A stretch of DNA of 64,000 bases, from contig NC_056420.1 in the NCBI RefSeq assembly GCF_905147365.1, positions 5,528,001 to 5,592,000 of the forward strand, given 5' to 3'. The stretch comes from Aricia agestis (taxonomy: Eukaryota > Arthropoda > Insecta > Lepidoptera > Lycaenidae). A model generated the notes under the pieces. That model was given only the letters and a program-made list of their open reading frames with translations. It was not told the DNA's origin and made no database searches. The position numbers and the translations under genes were made by a program. Positions 51,114 through 61,921 of this stretch are shown piece by piece. Within the stretch, counting starts at the first letter, position 1; the number at the start of each line of letters is the position of its first letter.

Positions 51114-51464
51114 ACTAGCTGTTTGACCAAGCTTTGCTCGGTATCCAATGAAAATGACATTTTCTAGAAATAATTCCTAGCTAGATCGATTTATCACCCC
51201 CGAAACCCCCTATATACTAAATTTCATGAAAATCGTTGGAGCCGATTCCGAGATTTCAATTATATATTATATATACAAGAATTGCTCGTTTAAAGATATA
51301 AGATATAATTGGAATCTCGGAATCGGCTCCAACTATTTTCATGAAATTTAGTATATAGAGGGTTTCGGGGGCGATAAATCGATCTAGCTAGGAATCATTT
51401 TTAGAAAACGTCATTTTATTTATGTTTTATCGAATACCGAGCAAAGTTCGGTCAAATAGCTAGT
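51114..51464. mobile_element. 351-bp head-to-head Helitron-like palindrome
   Basis: The left end ACTAGCTGTTTGACCAAGCT and right end AATAGCTAGT mirror each other. The arms (about 170 bases) share CTAGCTAGATCGATTTATC, CCCCGAAACCC, TATACTAAATTTCATGAAAA and GGAGCCGATTCCGAGATT. The centre is AT-rich (TATATATTATATATACAAGA). A third copy of the inner AAACGAGCAATTCTTGTATA block sits just outside at 51089..51108. Confidence 0.75.
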
Positions 51465-51555
51465 AATAATAAGCGATAATGATGAAATAATAATGATGAA
51501 GTATTCATATTATAATTTTATTTTATAATAAGTATATTTTGTGGTTTCAGATAAT

Positions 51556-51912
51556 AATAATAAAAAATAATAACTCCCACACCGGTTTCGGTGATCGTGG
51601 CCGGATTCATTGAAACCAAGCCAGTTACGCAGGAGTAATTTTATAGTGTCCAAGTGTGTGCGCGGTACACAAGAGCACTCTCTATTCCTTTACTCTCATA
51701 ACCCAGTGGGACGGAAGACCGACACGACTGGGAGAGATCAGGCGCAGGACAGACTTTTTACATGCCCATCCGACGCAGGATCATCTTACTTGTCAGACAA
51801 TCAGCCTGCATTGTCCTAACCAAACTTGGAAATAACATGTTTCTAACGCGGGAACTGAACCCACGACCTCCGAATCAAGAGCCACGCTCTTAATCACTGG
51901 ACCACGGAGGCG
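51556..51912 (-). mobile_element. tRNA-derived SINE (CGCCTCCGTGG family), copy 2
   Basis: Minus-strand copy with A box (GGTCCAGTGATTAAGAGCG), B box (GTGGGTTCAGTTCCCGCGT, one change from consensus) and an (ATT)n tail. TTTCAGATAAT at 51545..51555 and 51913..51923 is its 11-bp target duplication, inside the hAT-like element. Confidence 0.85.
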
Positions 51913-51994
51913 TTTCAGATAATGTTGAAGGATTAACTCACGGCGCCTTTCTGCCTTTCCACGGCGCACAGTTTGGGAACCCGTGGTCTAGAGT

Positions 51995-52264
51995 CTAGAC
52001 TAACGTTGATTAAAATGTATCACACAGTTTTGCTTTTTGTGGCTTCTATTTTGCGATATAGCAACAAATATTGTGACCCAAATTTATGTGACAAAAAGTA
52101 ATATAAATATCTTACCGAGGTTTAATATTCAAAGTCCTATCAAAAAATATTTTAACGTAGGTTTGGGTACCTAGTTTAGACGTACGAGTTTTGAACTATC
52201 GACGCGTCGTTATTTCAAAATTTGTACATAAAATAAAATAAATAAAAATTGTTTTATTTCTGAA
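51995..52264. other. Stretch without recognised features
   Basis: Short AT-rich gap between the hAT-like element and the non-LTR fragment. Confidence 0.35.
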
Positions 52265-52700
52265 TAAATTTGAATCAAATATTTTCAGAATGTTGAACTA
52301 CGTGTTGCCTACCACCGGTTCGGGAACTAACCCGGCGAGAAGAACCGGCGTAAGAAACTCGCACGGGGCCACTTTTTAGTAAAAAAGTGGAAAATTTGTC
52401 TTTTAAAAAAATAAAATTTACAATGTAAATAACTTAATCTATACAATATGAATACACAATTGTAAGTCACATATAATAAATGTAGAAGCAGCCTTACAAG
52501 CAGCCATCCTACTCCCAAGATGTGCTATCGTTTAGGAAATCTTTGACCGTATAGTAGGCTTTGGCACACAAACGTTCTTTAATTACTTTTTTAAATTTAT
52601 TAATTGATAGATTTTGAACGTTTTTCGGGATTTTATTGTAAAGGCGTATACATTGACCTTTAAAAGATGGAAATGGAAACCCTACATTTTGCTGTTAACT
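52265..52700 (-). pseudogene. 3' end of a non-LTR retrotransposon (reverse transcriptase tail and 3' UTR)
   Basis: On the minus strand, a frame to the TAG at 52509..52511 reads GQCIRLYNKIPKNVQNLSIN, KFKKVIKERLCAKAYYTVKD, FLNDSTSWE. This is the C-terminal tail found after the reverse transcriptase of CR1/jockey-like non-LTR elements. The 3' UTR includes CCCGAACCGGTGGTAGGC (minus-strand sense, 52310..52335) and ends in AAATAAAACAATTTTTATTT. It identifies the parent of the stubs at 4438, 15252 and 19522. Truncated, inactive. Confidence 0.7.
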
Positions 52701-53325
52701 ACTGGTTATCCATGGGACAAGTATATATTTCCATAACTTTCATGGCAATTATTGATTCCGTGTTTTAATTAACGTTATGCGGTAACAAATAAACAGACAC
52801 TCATTGAAATTTATAAAATGAGTACGAATGGAACAAAAAAATTCAACAAAACCTGCTCAAAAATATAAATGGAAAAAAATATTTATCTTCCTGCCTCTTC
52901 AAAAAAACAATTATGGTAGCCCTGATTTTTCAGTGGCAACCCTTAAATAGCCTCATATTACTCCAAACATATCGCTTGGTAGTCCCGAGGCAAATTTCTT
53001 TGCCCGTACTGCGAGCCAAGTAATTGCTTATGAGTGGAAGCGGATAAACGAAACGAGTTTCATTCTCGGTCTCGTAAAATGGACTCAGGGGCTTGCATTT
53101 AATTAATACCAAGTGCTGAGAGTGCTAAGGTTGCCAAAAACACGGGTAAAATGATAGTAGAGGCCAGCGAGAGTGGCTTAGCGGACCTTTGGTTCGCACT
53201 AGATAGGGTCCAGGTTCGATCCAGGGTGGAGGCGTGTACCAATGCAACATTTTTAGATGTCAAGTACGGACGCTCGTACGGTGAAGGAAAGGTCCCAGAC
53301 GTATTGACCTGTAGCTGGACCATGA
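52701..53325. other. Stretch without recognised genes
   Basis: Frames at 52930..53339 on both strands are short and unrelated to known families. Some GTCCAGGTTCGATCCAGG (53209..53226) resembles a B box, but no A box or tRNA fold accompanies it. Confidence 0.4.
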
Positions 53326-53329
53326 GTTT

Positions 53330-53504
53330 AAAGCCATAGTATTTTTCGATACTCGATACCGACTACCGTAAATTTTTAGTATGGCAAATTATACAGCGCC
53401 TCTAGCGGTTACTTGCGGAACCAAAATCGCCATACTAAATATTTACGTAGTCGGTATCGAGTATTTATCGAGTATCGATAAATATTATAGCTTTAAACTC
53501 ATGG
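53330..53504. mobile_element. Foldback MITE (CCATGAGTTTAAAGC arms)
   Basis: CCATGAGTTTAAAGCCATAG ... GATACTCGATACCGACTAC is mirrored by GTAGTCGGTATCGAGTATTT ... ATAGCTTTAAACTCATGG. The arms are rich in ATCGATA words. The loop holds ACAGCGCCTCTAGCGG. Confidence 0.75.
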
Positions 53505-53715
53505 TGGAGATACTGCTCATTCCTCTGGACTGACTACATTGCGAGAATATGCGCTTGAGGAACCGTACGGATTTTAAAAATGTTGGCCCAGGCTCTACAG
53601 TATTTGATGAGTGGTTACTTCGCGCTGAAAATAATGTATAAATCATCCACAAAGGATGCAAAGGCCTTGTTTAGAGGCCAGCGGAGCTTCAGTGCGTCGT
53701 GTTGTTGCAATAAAA

Positions 53716-53902
53716 GTGTCTAAACACACTAGGCCGAAGTTACGTGGCGTAAATTCCGCATGATTACGCCCGCAATGTATTTTAAATTACCGATGATACA
53801 CTATTCCGTCGCGTTTCGTCCGTATATTGTGTGCGTTTGACACTGCGGGCGTAATCATGCGGAATTTACGCCGCGTAACTTCGGCCTAGTGTGTTTAGAC
53901 AC
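53716..53902. mobile_element. 187-bp foldback MITE (GTGTCTAAACACACTAGGCC)
   Basis: GTGTCTAAACACACTAGGCC, GAAGTTACGTGGCGTAAATT, CCGCATGATTACGCCCGCA is mirrored almost perfectly by the right arm ending GGCCTAGTGTGTTTAGACAC. A partial relative is at 11596..11690. Confidence 0.8.
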
Positions 53903-53905
53903 CAG

Positions 53906-54022
53906 TCTTACGACAAAAGATTAAACATCTGTTGAACAGTTGTTTTGAGACCATTTTCTACTGCATTTTCCTCTAATCAACTGTTCAACGGGTGTTTAAA
54001 TATTTTGTATTAAGACCGTAGG
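53906..54022. mobile_element. Short MITE with TTAAACATCTGTTGAACAGT ends, copy 2
   Basis: AGTCTTACGACAAAAGATTA, AACATCTGTTGAACAGTTG at the left is mirrored by CAACTGTTCAACGGGTGTTT, AAATATTTTGTATTAAGAC. Copy 1 is at 18274..18384. Confidence 0.65.
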
Positions 54023-54029
54023 ACACGTT

Positions 54030-55420
54030 ATGCTGATTTACAAGCAATCAGAAAGGTAAAAGATACAGTTTATTTATATTCGACCACAAGTACTCTTCAC
54101 GGCAGAGGTTTTTGGCGGCAACCCTATCAGAGTGAGGGATGGCAAAATGAAATCATTCCTTTTGACCACGAACTGACTCTTCATGCCGAAAAACTCCCAA
54201 TGAGGCCCGTTTGGGATTGAAAAAAGCGGACTAATTCTGACTTTATTAAAGTGGAATTGGAAGTGGAATTTTGCGCTCTTTTCGGCGGCAGTGGGAGTGC
54301 AATATTTTTATGTTATTACCGCAAGATAGCTACTTACTTTAATGGAAAAAGTGCAATCGCGTTTTCGTTGCATTTTACATGGCTAGTTCCCTGCCGTTTA
54401 TGTGAGTTTAAAAAGTTCGTGTTCTATTACTACATTTAATTTCAATTTCTGAATAACCTAACTTTACCACAATACTAACAGATATGTCCAATGTGTTATA
54501 ATAGGTAGGTAAATTTAAGAAAAGCAATGTTTTAAAATAAAAAAAATACAAAATAGTATTTTGAACGTAACAAAACAAACAAACAAAAAAATTTGGTACA
54601 TTAATTGATAAATCTACCAGACATTTCTCATTTAAAAATGCACAAATGATTTTGTACTTTTTTATTAAGTACATCATTTCAATAAAATTGTAGACTACTT
54701 CTCAGTTTAAATACACTTCAATTTTTGTTTGAGCCCGTCCCTTTTTAAGTAGTTTTACTTGTTTTAAAGTATTTAACTTAATACCTTTTAGATTGGACAA
54801 AGTTTGCAATCACCCTGTACAAATAAAGGAGACTGGACGAAGGTAAGGGTCGGCGGACACCAATAATGAGAGACAGGAATGCGATTACTAAACGACCCTG
54901 TCCACCCTTAATTTATAGAGCTGACATTATAGGTGATTTTTAGTCAGGAGACTTTGCAAAAAACATATGTTTATAGCTTTAATAGTTTCTAGCTCATGTT
55001 ACAAAAGTGCATAAGGCTGGACTTATATTATGCGTCCGCGCGAACGAGCGATTTGACCGCTGCACCGTGAGATCACAAGCAATAGCATTTAAGGCCAGGT
55101 AGTCCCTAAAATTAGCAGGTTGATGTCTGTCAGTAAATCGACCTGTCCTTTAGGACATTAAAATAACATTTATATCAGTGCGCCTTGTATATTGGCGGTT
55201 ATGACGCTGGCCGCGTCCTTGTTAGTGCGAAATAGCAGAAAATTATACTTTTCACTTAAATATAGACCAAAATGCAAAATGTAACCACATAATATTATTC
55301 TTATTAAGTTATGAGCTTTTCGTAGATATGATTTTTGAAAGTAAAACTATCATATAAGCTTCATGAAAAATAAGAAAAATATCACAAAATATTGGAATTT
55401 AGCCTAACACAGCAAAGGAT
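54030..55420. other. Stretch without recognised genes
   Basis: I see no exon, RNA gene or bounded repeat. CGTCCGCGCGAACGAGCGAT near 55031 is locally GC-rich. The frames at 54251 and 54408 are AT-driven. Confidence 0.35.
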
Positions 55421-55424
55421 AGAA

Positions 55425-55498
55425 ACGTGTGGAAGGAAGAAAGGGGAGGCCTTTGCCCAGCAGTGGGACACAAACGGGTAGTAATAATAATATACCTC
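55425..55498 (+). repeat. 3' stub of an RTE/R4-like non-LTR retrotransposon
   Basis: AGGGGAGGCCTTTGCCCAGC, AGTGGGACACAAACGGG and a TAGTAATAATAATA tail form the 3' end common to a lepidopteran non-LTR family, here only about 70 bp. Confidence 0.6.
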
Positions 55499-55603
55499 TA
55501 GATATAGCGACTTACTGACAAGTGATGTTAGTGAAAAATCATAATTTAATTTTCCACTAATACATAAAATTGACCCGATTAAATATCGACAATATCCTTT
55601 TTA

Positions 55604-56030
55604 GGGTTCCGTAGCCAAATGGCAAAAAACGGACCCTTATAGATTCGTCATGTCTGTCTGTCTTCAGAAATCATATTGAGGTTTCTAATATCATTTTTTT
55701 CTAACCTAAATAGTTTGCGAGATTGACTCTTCCAAAGTGGTAAAATGTGTGTCCTATCCCTCCCTCTAACTTCTAAAGTAGGGGCATGATAAGTCTAAAA
55801 AAATATATATTCAGATGTACATTACTATAAAAACTACCAACAAAAATTGGTTTGAACGAGATCTACCAAGTACCAAGTAGTTTTTCTTATACGTCATAAA
55901 AGGTTAATTTAACTTTCATTAAATCAACTGAAACATAAAAATTAATCAAAAACCTTTTAATTTCATAAAAATAAACCTTATTTCTGCTGCGGAACCCTTC
56001 ATGGGTGAGTCCAACTCGCACTTGGCCGGT
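55604..56030 (-). mobile_element. Non-autonomous repeat, CAAGTGCGAGTTGGACT family, copy 2
   Basis: Minus-strand copy: on plus it starts TTAGGGTTCCGTAGCCAAAT, GGCAAAAAACGGACCC and ends GAACCCTTCATGGGTGAGTC, CAACTCGCACTTGGCCGG. The interior TTTCATAAAAATAAACCTTA and GTTTGAACGAGATCTACCAA match 13881..14493. Confidence 0.75.
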
Positions 56031-56039
56031 TTATTTATT

Positions 56040-56795
56040 ATATCATTACACAAAGAACATCGTCACAACCGTTTATGCACAGTGTAAAATTGTCCGTTTG
56101 AAATATTTATTTCGTTTTATCAGCTCCATATAAATACATTTTTTTTCAAACATCGTCGGCATGCGAATTGCGAATTCATTAAATAATTGTGCCGTTCGTT
56201 GCTTTGCTTTATTTTTCTTGTACAAGTCTCATTGTACAGGGTGTCCTGATATATTTAGATATGCAAATGAAAAACTGTTTGAATTCATTACACCTTTTGG
56301 GGTCCCGTGCCGTGATACGTAAAACTCTAGACTCGACGTTCTAAAATTTGAAGACCATATGAAGTAGACCGCGTGAATCTGGCGCATGCATAAATAAGTG
56401 TTAAATAGCCCATATAACTTTAAGTAGTTAAGTAGCAAAACAATTCAGTATCGCTCTTGTATCTATGTTGGTCAAGTTTCATTTGAATAGTACTATAGAA
56501 TATATTTTATAATAAGCTATTTTAGGACTCTGATGTCCCTCTTTCTGTTTAGCCATCAGGTATGATTGATATGGATAAAATAAAAGATGTATTTTGTAGC
56601 TGTTAAGTGTTAAGGTGGCGTAAGGCGTGGGCAACGTTGGCCATCGCCGTGAATATTTTAAGAATTTACTAGTTTTGGTACTCAAATTTTTATAAATAAA
56701 AATGTTTAGAAATAAAAGTTTGAGCATCAAAAAATTCCTTCTCTCAACAAAATCCATCTCCTTGCATCATCCATCAGGGGACCTCCCAAAATATA
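56040..56795. other. Stretch without recognised features
   Basis: CATTGTACAGGGTGTCCTGA near 56230 resembles a MITE end, but no partner was found. No exon seen. Confidence 0.35.
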
Positions 56796-56798
56796 TAA

Positions 56799-57063
56799 TA
56801 ATAATATCTATGGACGCTTCACACCACGTCAGTCTGGCCCCGTGCTAAGAACCTAAAGGACTTGTGTTACAGGTAGCAGACAACGGAAATATATTTAATA
56901 CTTTTATACTATACATATATTTAAGATTTTATTATCTTATACACATATTCAATACACATCCAGACCCGGGAACATTGAAAATTTTTTGGTCCGTCGGCGG
57001 GATTCGAACCCGCGACCCCCGGCTTGAGCTGAGACATTCAACCAATTGAGCCACAGAGGTCGT
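56799..57063 (-). mobile_element. tRNA-derived SINE (GACGGA family), copy 3
   Basis: Best-preserved head of the family: on minus, CGACCTCTGTGGCTCAATTG (A box) and CGCGGGTTCGAATCCCGCCG (perfect B box). The body follows, through TGAATATGTGTATAAGATAA to GTGAAGCGTCCATAGATATT, ATTATTATA. It could still be transcribed by RNA polymerase III. Confidence 0.8.
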
Positions 57064-57700
57064 CGCTTTATATATTATATCTTGCCCACATCAAAAGGCC
57101 TTGCCCCGCCACTGCTGTTAGAACCACAGTACTTAACAACCCAAGAACTTATAAAGCAAACTATTTTTATCCGGCTAATACGGAACCTGTCACGATCGGC
57201 TCATGCTTGGCCGGTTCAGACAGATGTTGTTCTCTAATTGAATTATTTTCGTGTTCTGTGATATACAGTTTCTACTTGGAAGAGAAAATTATTCCGTAGG
57301 CATTCTCTCCTTATCATAATTACAATTTAATTCTAATTATGAAATGTATTATAATGAGCAATGGCCCTAAGCAATTTAGGTCCTTAAAATACTACACCAT
57401 CTATTTAATTATTAAAAAGTGACTACATACATCGTTTAGTTTTAGGCATAATTATAAACATTATGTTAGTCTGTAAGATGTTTGGGCCATTGAAGCCTAA
57501 ATATTTTGTATTTATAGAAGAGAACATTACAACAAATAGTATTTTTTTATAATGTTCTCTATTTTTTAGGTTTAAGACTATGTTCTCTATTTAGTTTCTA
57601 TGTAGTGATAAACTCTTATTATAGCTTATAAATTATAATTTAGAATTTACATAATAATAAAATCTTAATATGGTACAACCGTAGCACAAAACGTAGGCCC
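57064..57700. other. Stretch without recognised features
   Basis: GAACATTACAACAAATAG and ATAATGTTCTCTATTTTT near 57530 form a weak inverted pair. No exon seen. Confidence 0.35.
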
Positions 57701-57706
57701 TGATTT

Positions 57707-58498
57707 CGTAGCGCTACGCTTCGTAGAACTACGTAGAGGGTTACGAGCGTCGTAGCGCTACGCTTCGTAGAACTACGTAGAGGGTTACGAGCGTCGTAGC
57801 GCTACGCGTCGTAGAACTACGTAGAGGGTTACGAGCGTCGTAGTGCTACGCTTCGTAGAACTACGTAGAGGGTTACGAGTGTCGTAGCGCTACGCTTCGT
57901 AGAACTACGTAGAGGGTTACGAACGTCGTAGCGCTATGCTTCGTAGAACTACGTAGAGGGTTACGAGCGTCGTAGCGCTACGCGTCGTAGAACTACGTAG
58001 AGGGTTACGAGCGTCGTAGTGCTACGCGTCGTAGAACTACGTAGAGGGTTACGAGCGTCGTAGCGCTACGCTTCGTAGAACTACGTAGAGGGTTACGAGT
58101 GTCGTAGCGCTACGCTTCGTAGAACTACGTAGAGGGTTACGAACGTCGTAGCGCTATGCTTCGTAGAACTACGTAGAGGGTTACGAGCGTCGTAGCGCTA
58201 CGCGTCGTAGAACTACGTAGAGGGTTACGAGCGTCGTAGTGCTACGCGTCGTAGAACTACGTAGAGGGTTACGAGCGTCGTAGCGCTACGCTTCGTAGAA
58301 CTACGTAGAGGGTTACGAGCGTCGTAGCGCTACGCTTCGTAGAACTACGTAGAGGGTTACGAGCGTCGTAGCGCTACGCTTCGTAGAACTACGTAGAGGG
58401 TTACGAGCGTCGTAGCGCTACGCTTCGTAGAACTACGTAGAGGGTTACGAGCGTCGTAGCGCTACGCTTCGTAGAACTACGTAGAGGGTTACGAGCGT
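57707..58498. repeat. 44-bp satellite, 18 tandem units (792 bp)
   Basis: The unit is CGTAGCGCTACGCTTCGTAG, AACTACGTAGAGGGTTACGA, GCGT, repeated exactly 18 times without length change. The unit contains two palindromes (CGTAGCGCTACG and CTACGTAG). Diagnostic variants (TGCTACG, GCTATGC, CTACGCGTCG, CGAGTG, CGAACG) recur with a five-unit period in units 4-13. Units 14-18 are identical to each other. Confidence 0.95.
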
Positions 58499-58552
58499 CG
58501 TAGCATACGTTATTACGCCACTACGCAATACAAGTACAAGCTATGTTCATTA

Positions 58553-58804
58553 GGGCCGTCACACAAAAACACGATACGACGTCGTGTCGTACCACGATGC
58601 GGGGTCGTTTCACGATGCGACGTCGTGTCGTGGGAATCTGTGACGAGCGTCGTAAAAAACTACGACACGACATCGTAGCGAGCCACGGTACACGGTACGA
58701 CGTCGCGTCGTAGAAACTCACGATGCGTCTTCTTTGAATTTTGAATTACAACTGTCGTGAGTTTCCACGACACGACGTCGTATCATGTTTTTATGTCCCG
58801 GCCC
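58553..58804. mobile_element. 252-bp MITE of CGTCGT palindromes with TTA target duplication
   Basis: TTA flanks both sides (58550..58552 and 58805..58807). The ends are GGGCCGTCACACAAAAACAC and the mirror of GGGCCGGGACATAAAAACAT. The interior consists of ACGACGTCGTGTCGT-type palindromes. A TTA duplication suits PIF/Harbinger-type elements. It shares ACGAGCGTCGTA with the neighbouring satellite. Confidence 0.7.
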
Positions 58805-58990
58805 TTAGTAATAAATAATAATCCTTATCCGTACTAATCATATATTTGCAAATGCGAAGTGTGTCTGTTTTTCTATCCGTTACCTTAACGCTTAATATAA
58901 TGCTGATCCGATTAAAATAAAATTCTGTTTTTTTTATTTTACTTTCAGAGTCAGAATTAAGTTTACTTTCAGAGACGGATAATTTTCCTT

Positions 58991-59270
58991 GCGGAAAAAT
59001 GTACGGTTGCCGCGCGAACTAATTTTGGCGCAGTGGAGTTGCGAGCGTCTTTTATTAGTAACTAGATGACGCCCGCAACTCCGTTGCGCCAAAATTCGTT
59101 TATCGCGCGGGAACCGTACATTTTCCGGGATAAAAAGTATCCTATGTCCTTTCCCGGGACTCAAAGTTTCTCCATGCCAAATTTAGCAATATGGGTTCAG
59201 CAGTTCAGGCGTGAAGAGGACAGACAGACAGACGGACAGACACACTTTCACATTTATATGGATATATCAT
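58991..59270 (-). mobile_element. Helitron-like element (GCAACGGAGTTGCG hairpin) with inverted stub
   Basis: On the minus strand, 59270 to 59062 begins TATCCATATAAATGTGAAAG and has a (GTCT)n run. It ends with hairpin CGCAACGGAGTTGCGGGCGT and CATCTAG before T. The segment 58991..59040 repeats the last part in opposite orientation (TGTACGGTTGCCGCGCGAAC, TTTTGGCGCAGTGGAGTTGC), giving another head-to-head arrangement. Confidence 0.6.
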
Positions 59271-59578
59271 ATTATATCATATCATTATAATATTATATCA
59301 TATAATTATTATCTTCCATAAAAACTTCTCATAGGATGTATACACACTCAAAGTTAATTAATTCCCAATTCCTGGGCACAAACAGGTGTTTGGCTCCCGT
59401 GCCAAAGAATTGATTTATCCCGTATCTCTACGAGAGCCCATTTTTAAAGACATAATATATTTTTAACGACTCTCAAGTTGGCAAGTGGATTGTTATTATT
59501 TCGTGTTTGTTTGTAATAGGTCTGACAAAATGTAGAAGTTTAACACTCCATTTACACCAGCATTAACTACTCACTGTC

Positions 59579-59869
59579 CTACGAATAATAAAATCTAAGG
59601 AAACGTAACTCCCATACTTAAACCGTTTTGAATTTGGTTCCTTTTCGTACACTAAAATATATGACAATAGGAACGAAACACTAACATTTAAATTGACAAA
59701 ATTAAGCCGTTGACTTAATGTCACTTCTATAATTAGTAATTACACAAAATTCTTGCATGTATTCGTATCTCCTTTTGCATAAAGTATGCATGTATTCGGG
59801 TCACATTTTGTAGAATCGGAACAATTTTTTTTGACACAATTACTGTTCCTTAGTTTTTATTATTCGTAG
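59579..59869. mobile_element. MITE with CCTACGAATAATAAAATCTA ends, copy 2
   Basis: The left end CCTACGAATAATAAAATCTA, AGGAA is mirrored by TTCCTTAGTTTTTATTATTC, GTAG. CGTAACTCCCATACT and CCGTTTTGAATTTGGTTCCT match copy 1 at 11369..11589; the middle is longer. Confidence 0.7.
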
Positions 59870-59976
59870 TCCCATACATTAAATTTTAGTATCTGTCAAA
59901 CTCTTCAATAAACTGAAGTTTAAACTGTAATAAAAAAAAAGTTATATTTTTTTCATACGCTAAGTTCTCCCCACGC

Positions 59977-60097
59977 TATAGTGCGTCAAGAAAGTGAAGA
60001 AATTAAAAAGTGGCAACCTTTTAAATCAATCTAAGAACAAGGAATGACACTACGATGTTGCCACTTTTTAATTTCTTCACTTTCTTGACGCACTATA
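59977..60097. mobile_element. 121-bp foldback MITE (TATAGTGCGTCAAGAAAGTG)
   Basis: TATAGTGCGTCAAGAAAGTG, AAGAAATTAAAAAGTGGCAA is mirrored exactly by TTGCCACTTTTTAATTTCTT, CACTTTCTTGACGCACTATA, with a 40-base loop. A half copy is at 24410..24480. Confidence 0.8.
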
Positions 60098-60099
60098 CA

Positions 60100-61920
60100 A
60101 GTCCCTACTCTTAGGTCAAAAGTCTAAACTATAACGCCATAATAGTATATTGAAGCAATAGTATTACGCAATATGTAGTTTGAACAGCAATCCAAGACAA
60201 CCGCGTATATTAATTACAACCCTTTCGTTTGAGACCACCAAAATTAATTATTGGGAAACCCCAATGCTAAATTTAACCTTTATTTGTACCGATGGAATTT
60301 CAATACATGTTTGTACATTGACTTGATTGTAAATTAAATTCTATATTTAATTTTTTCAATAGCTTGTTAGTATTACAGTTATAATTGAAATGTTTACACG
60401 TGCAATAAAAAAGTTTTTTACGCGGAACATTTCAAAATTCGAACGTTTTCCGGACGAAGACCGAACTGACAGCTGATATTTCAAAATGGCGCTTGTAATT
60501 TTGCCACCATATTGCCACCCGATCTGCTCTTTGAAAGTTAAGTCCAGTACTTTCAACACGTCTGTCGCATTGCATATTCAAAGCGAATTTATTCTAAAAA
60601 TACCATTTCAAAACTTTACTGTCATACTAGTTCAAGAAAAGTATCGTAATATCCATTATGACAAAGGTAAATGGCGTATTTCTTATTTGTATCTGTGGAA
60701 ACCAAATGTTTGGCTAGGACACCTTTTACTATCAAAACTGTATGTATGGGAGGCGCAATTTAAAGATAACTCTGTGAAACAGGAGGGGTCAATAGACGCA
60801 CGTCGCACACATACAATATCTATCTACTAGTAAGGTGTCACTATCTGATCACGATCTACCAATTACACCTCTTTGACCACTACCAATGGTGGTCCCGCGC
60901 CTCCATTTTCACTCTATGTTCCACCAAAGAGACCTAAAAAAACACTGCGCATTCCCTTTCATTTTTCCGAGATATCTTATATCTTTAAACGACGAACGTC
61001 ATTTTCATCGGATGTCAAACAGCTAGTCTTAGACTTATTACCTATACAAAGACATAGAACTTACTAGTTATTTTACCTGCCGACAAAAAACATTTCCCAC
61101 AAATTCAGATTGCACGAATTGAGTAAATCCGTAGCGTTATAGTTTAAAAGCTGGAACAGTTTACGAACAAATAAACAATGAAAGTGTCCGGCGGAAACAC
61201 ATGGTGACCCTATTTGTATCGCAGGAGTTGAAATAGAAAATAGAATTACATTTTAAAACTACGGCGTTAGACGCGAAGATTGAAGTCGCTTTTGAATATT
61301 TCGGGCGCAGTTCTTGTTACAAAATTTTGAATTTCAAACGATATAAATTTTTTTTATTCACAATTTTTTATTTGACTGTGGAACAGCGATCATGTCAAAA
61401 CTCAATCAAAGAATTAATAATTTCAAATACATCATTTGAATTTTCATAAATTAGTTTTTAAAATTTTTCCATGAAACAAAATACAATCTTTGATAATTTA
61501 CCACTAAAAGCAGAGCACTTTGTATACGTAACATTTATTTGCATGTTTAAAGCTCTAAAATAACTCTATTCCATTGTACTTTTAGTAGCGTTTTAAACCA
61601 TTTTTGGTCATCAAAAGTCACAAACCATTAGAAACAGCTATAAAACACAAAACATCAACAAAATCCACGAACCGTTTGAAACGCGAGTCCGTCAATTGCT
61701 GGGAGATTGGGTCGCCCTGTCCATTCAAAATTATTTAACCTCCTTTTTCAAGAAAAATAGTCCTTATTTAGTTACCACTAAGGTCATCTCACAGGTAAAA
61801 TTACTTTGAATGGAGAGTTTCCACTCAGAATTTTCACTAAATACGAAGTTTTATCACCTCCAAACAAAAACTTCAATCGCTTTACACAAAAGAACGCTCA
61901 AGGAGGCTTTTAGTCGGTAA
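60100..61920. other. Stretch without recognised genes
   Basis: The 114-codon frame at 60486..60830 has no motif I know. AGATATCTTATATCTTTAAACGA-like words near 60972 echo the inner arm of 51114..51464, followed by AAACAGCTAGT at 61018..61028, so a degraded Helitron-like piece is likely there. Otherwise nothing. Confidence 0.35.
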
Positions 61921-61921
61921 C

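Larger units (their letters stand above)
50928..51985. mobile_element. 1,058-bp hAT-like element carrying two nested insertions
   Basis: GTCTAGAG occurs at 50920..50927 and 51986..51993, a perfect 8-bp target duplication. The ends are CAGGGGTTCCCAACC and the mirror of CACGGGTTCCCAAAC, typical of hAT. Inside lie a 351-bp Helitron-like palindrome (51114..51464) and a SINE (51556..51912) with its own 11-bp duplication. Without these, the host element is roughly 340 bp. No transposase. Confidence 0.85.

Noticed and set aside
53209..53226. Isolated B-box-like GGTTCGATCC as a Pol III gene
   Set aside because: No A box at the right distance and no cloverleaf.
57707..58498. CRISPR-like array
   Set aside because: Units are directly adjacent with no spacers, in an animal genome; it is a satellite.
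60486..60830. 114-codon open frame with WRISYLYLWKPNVWLGHLLL
   Set aside because: No family recognised, no splice or promoter context; a chance frame cannot be excluded.
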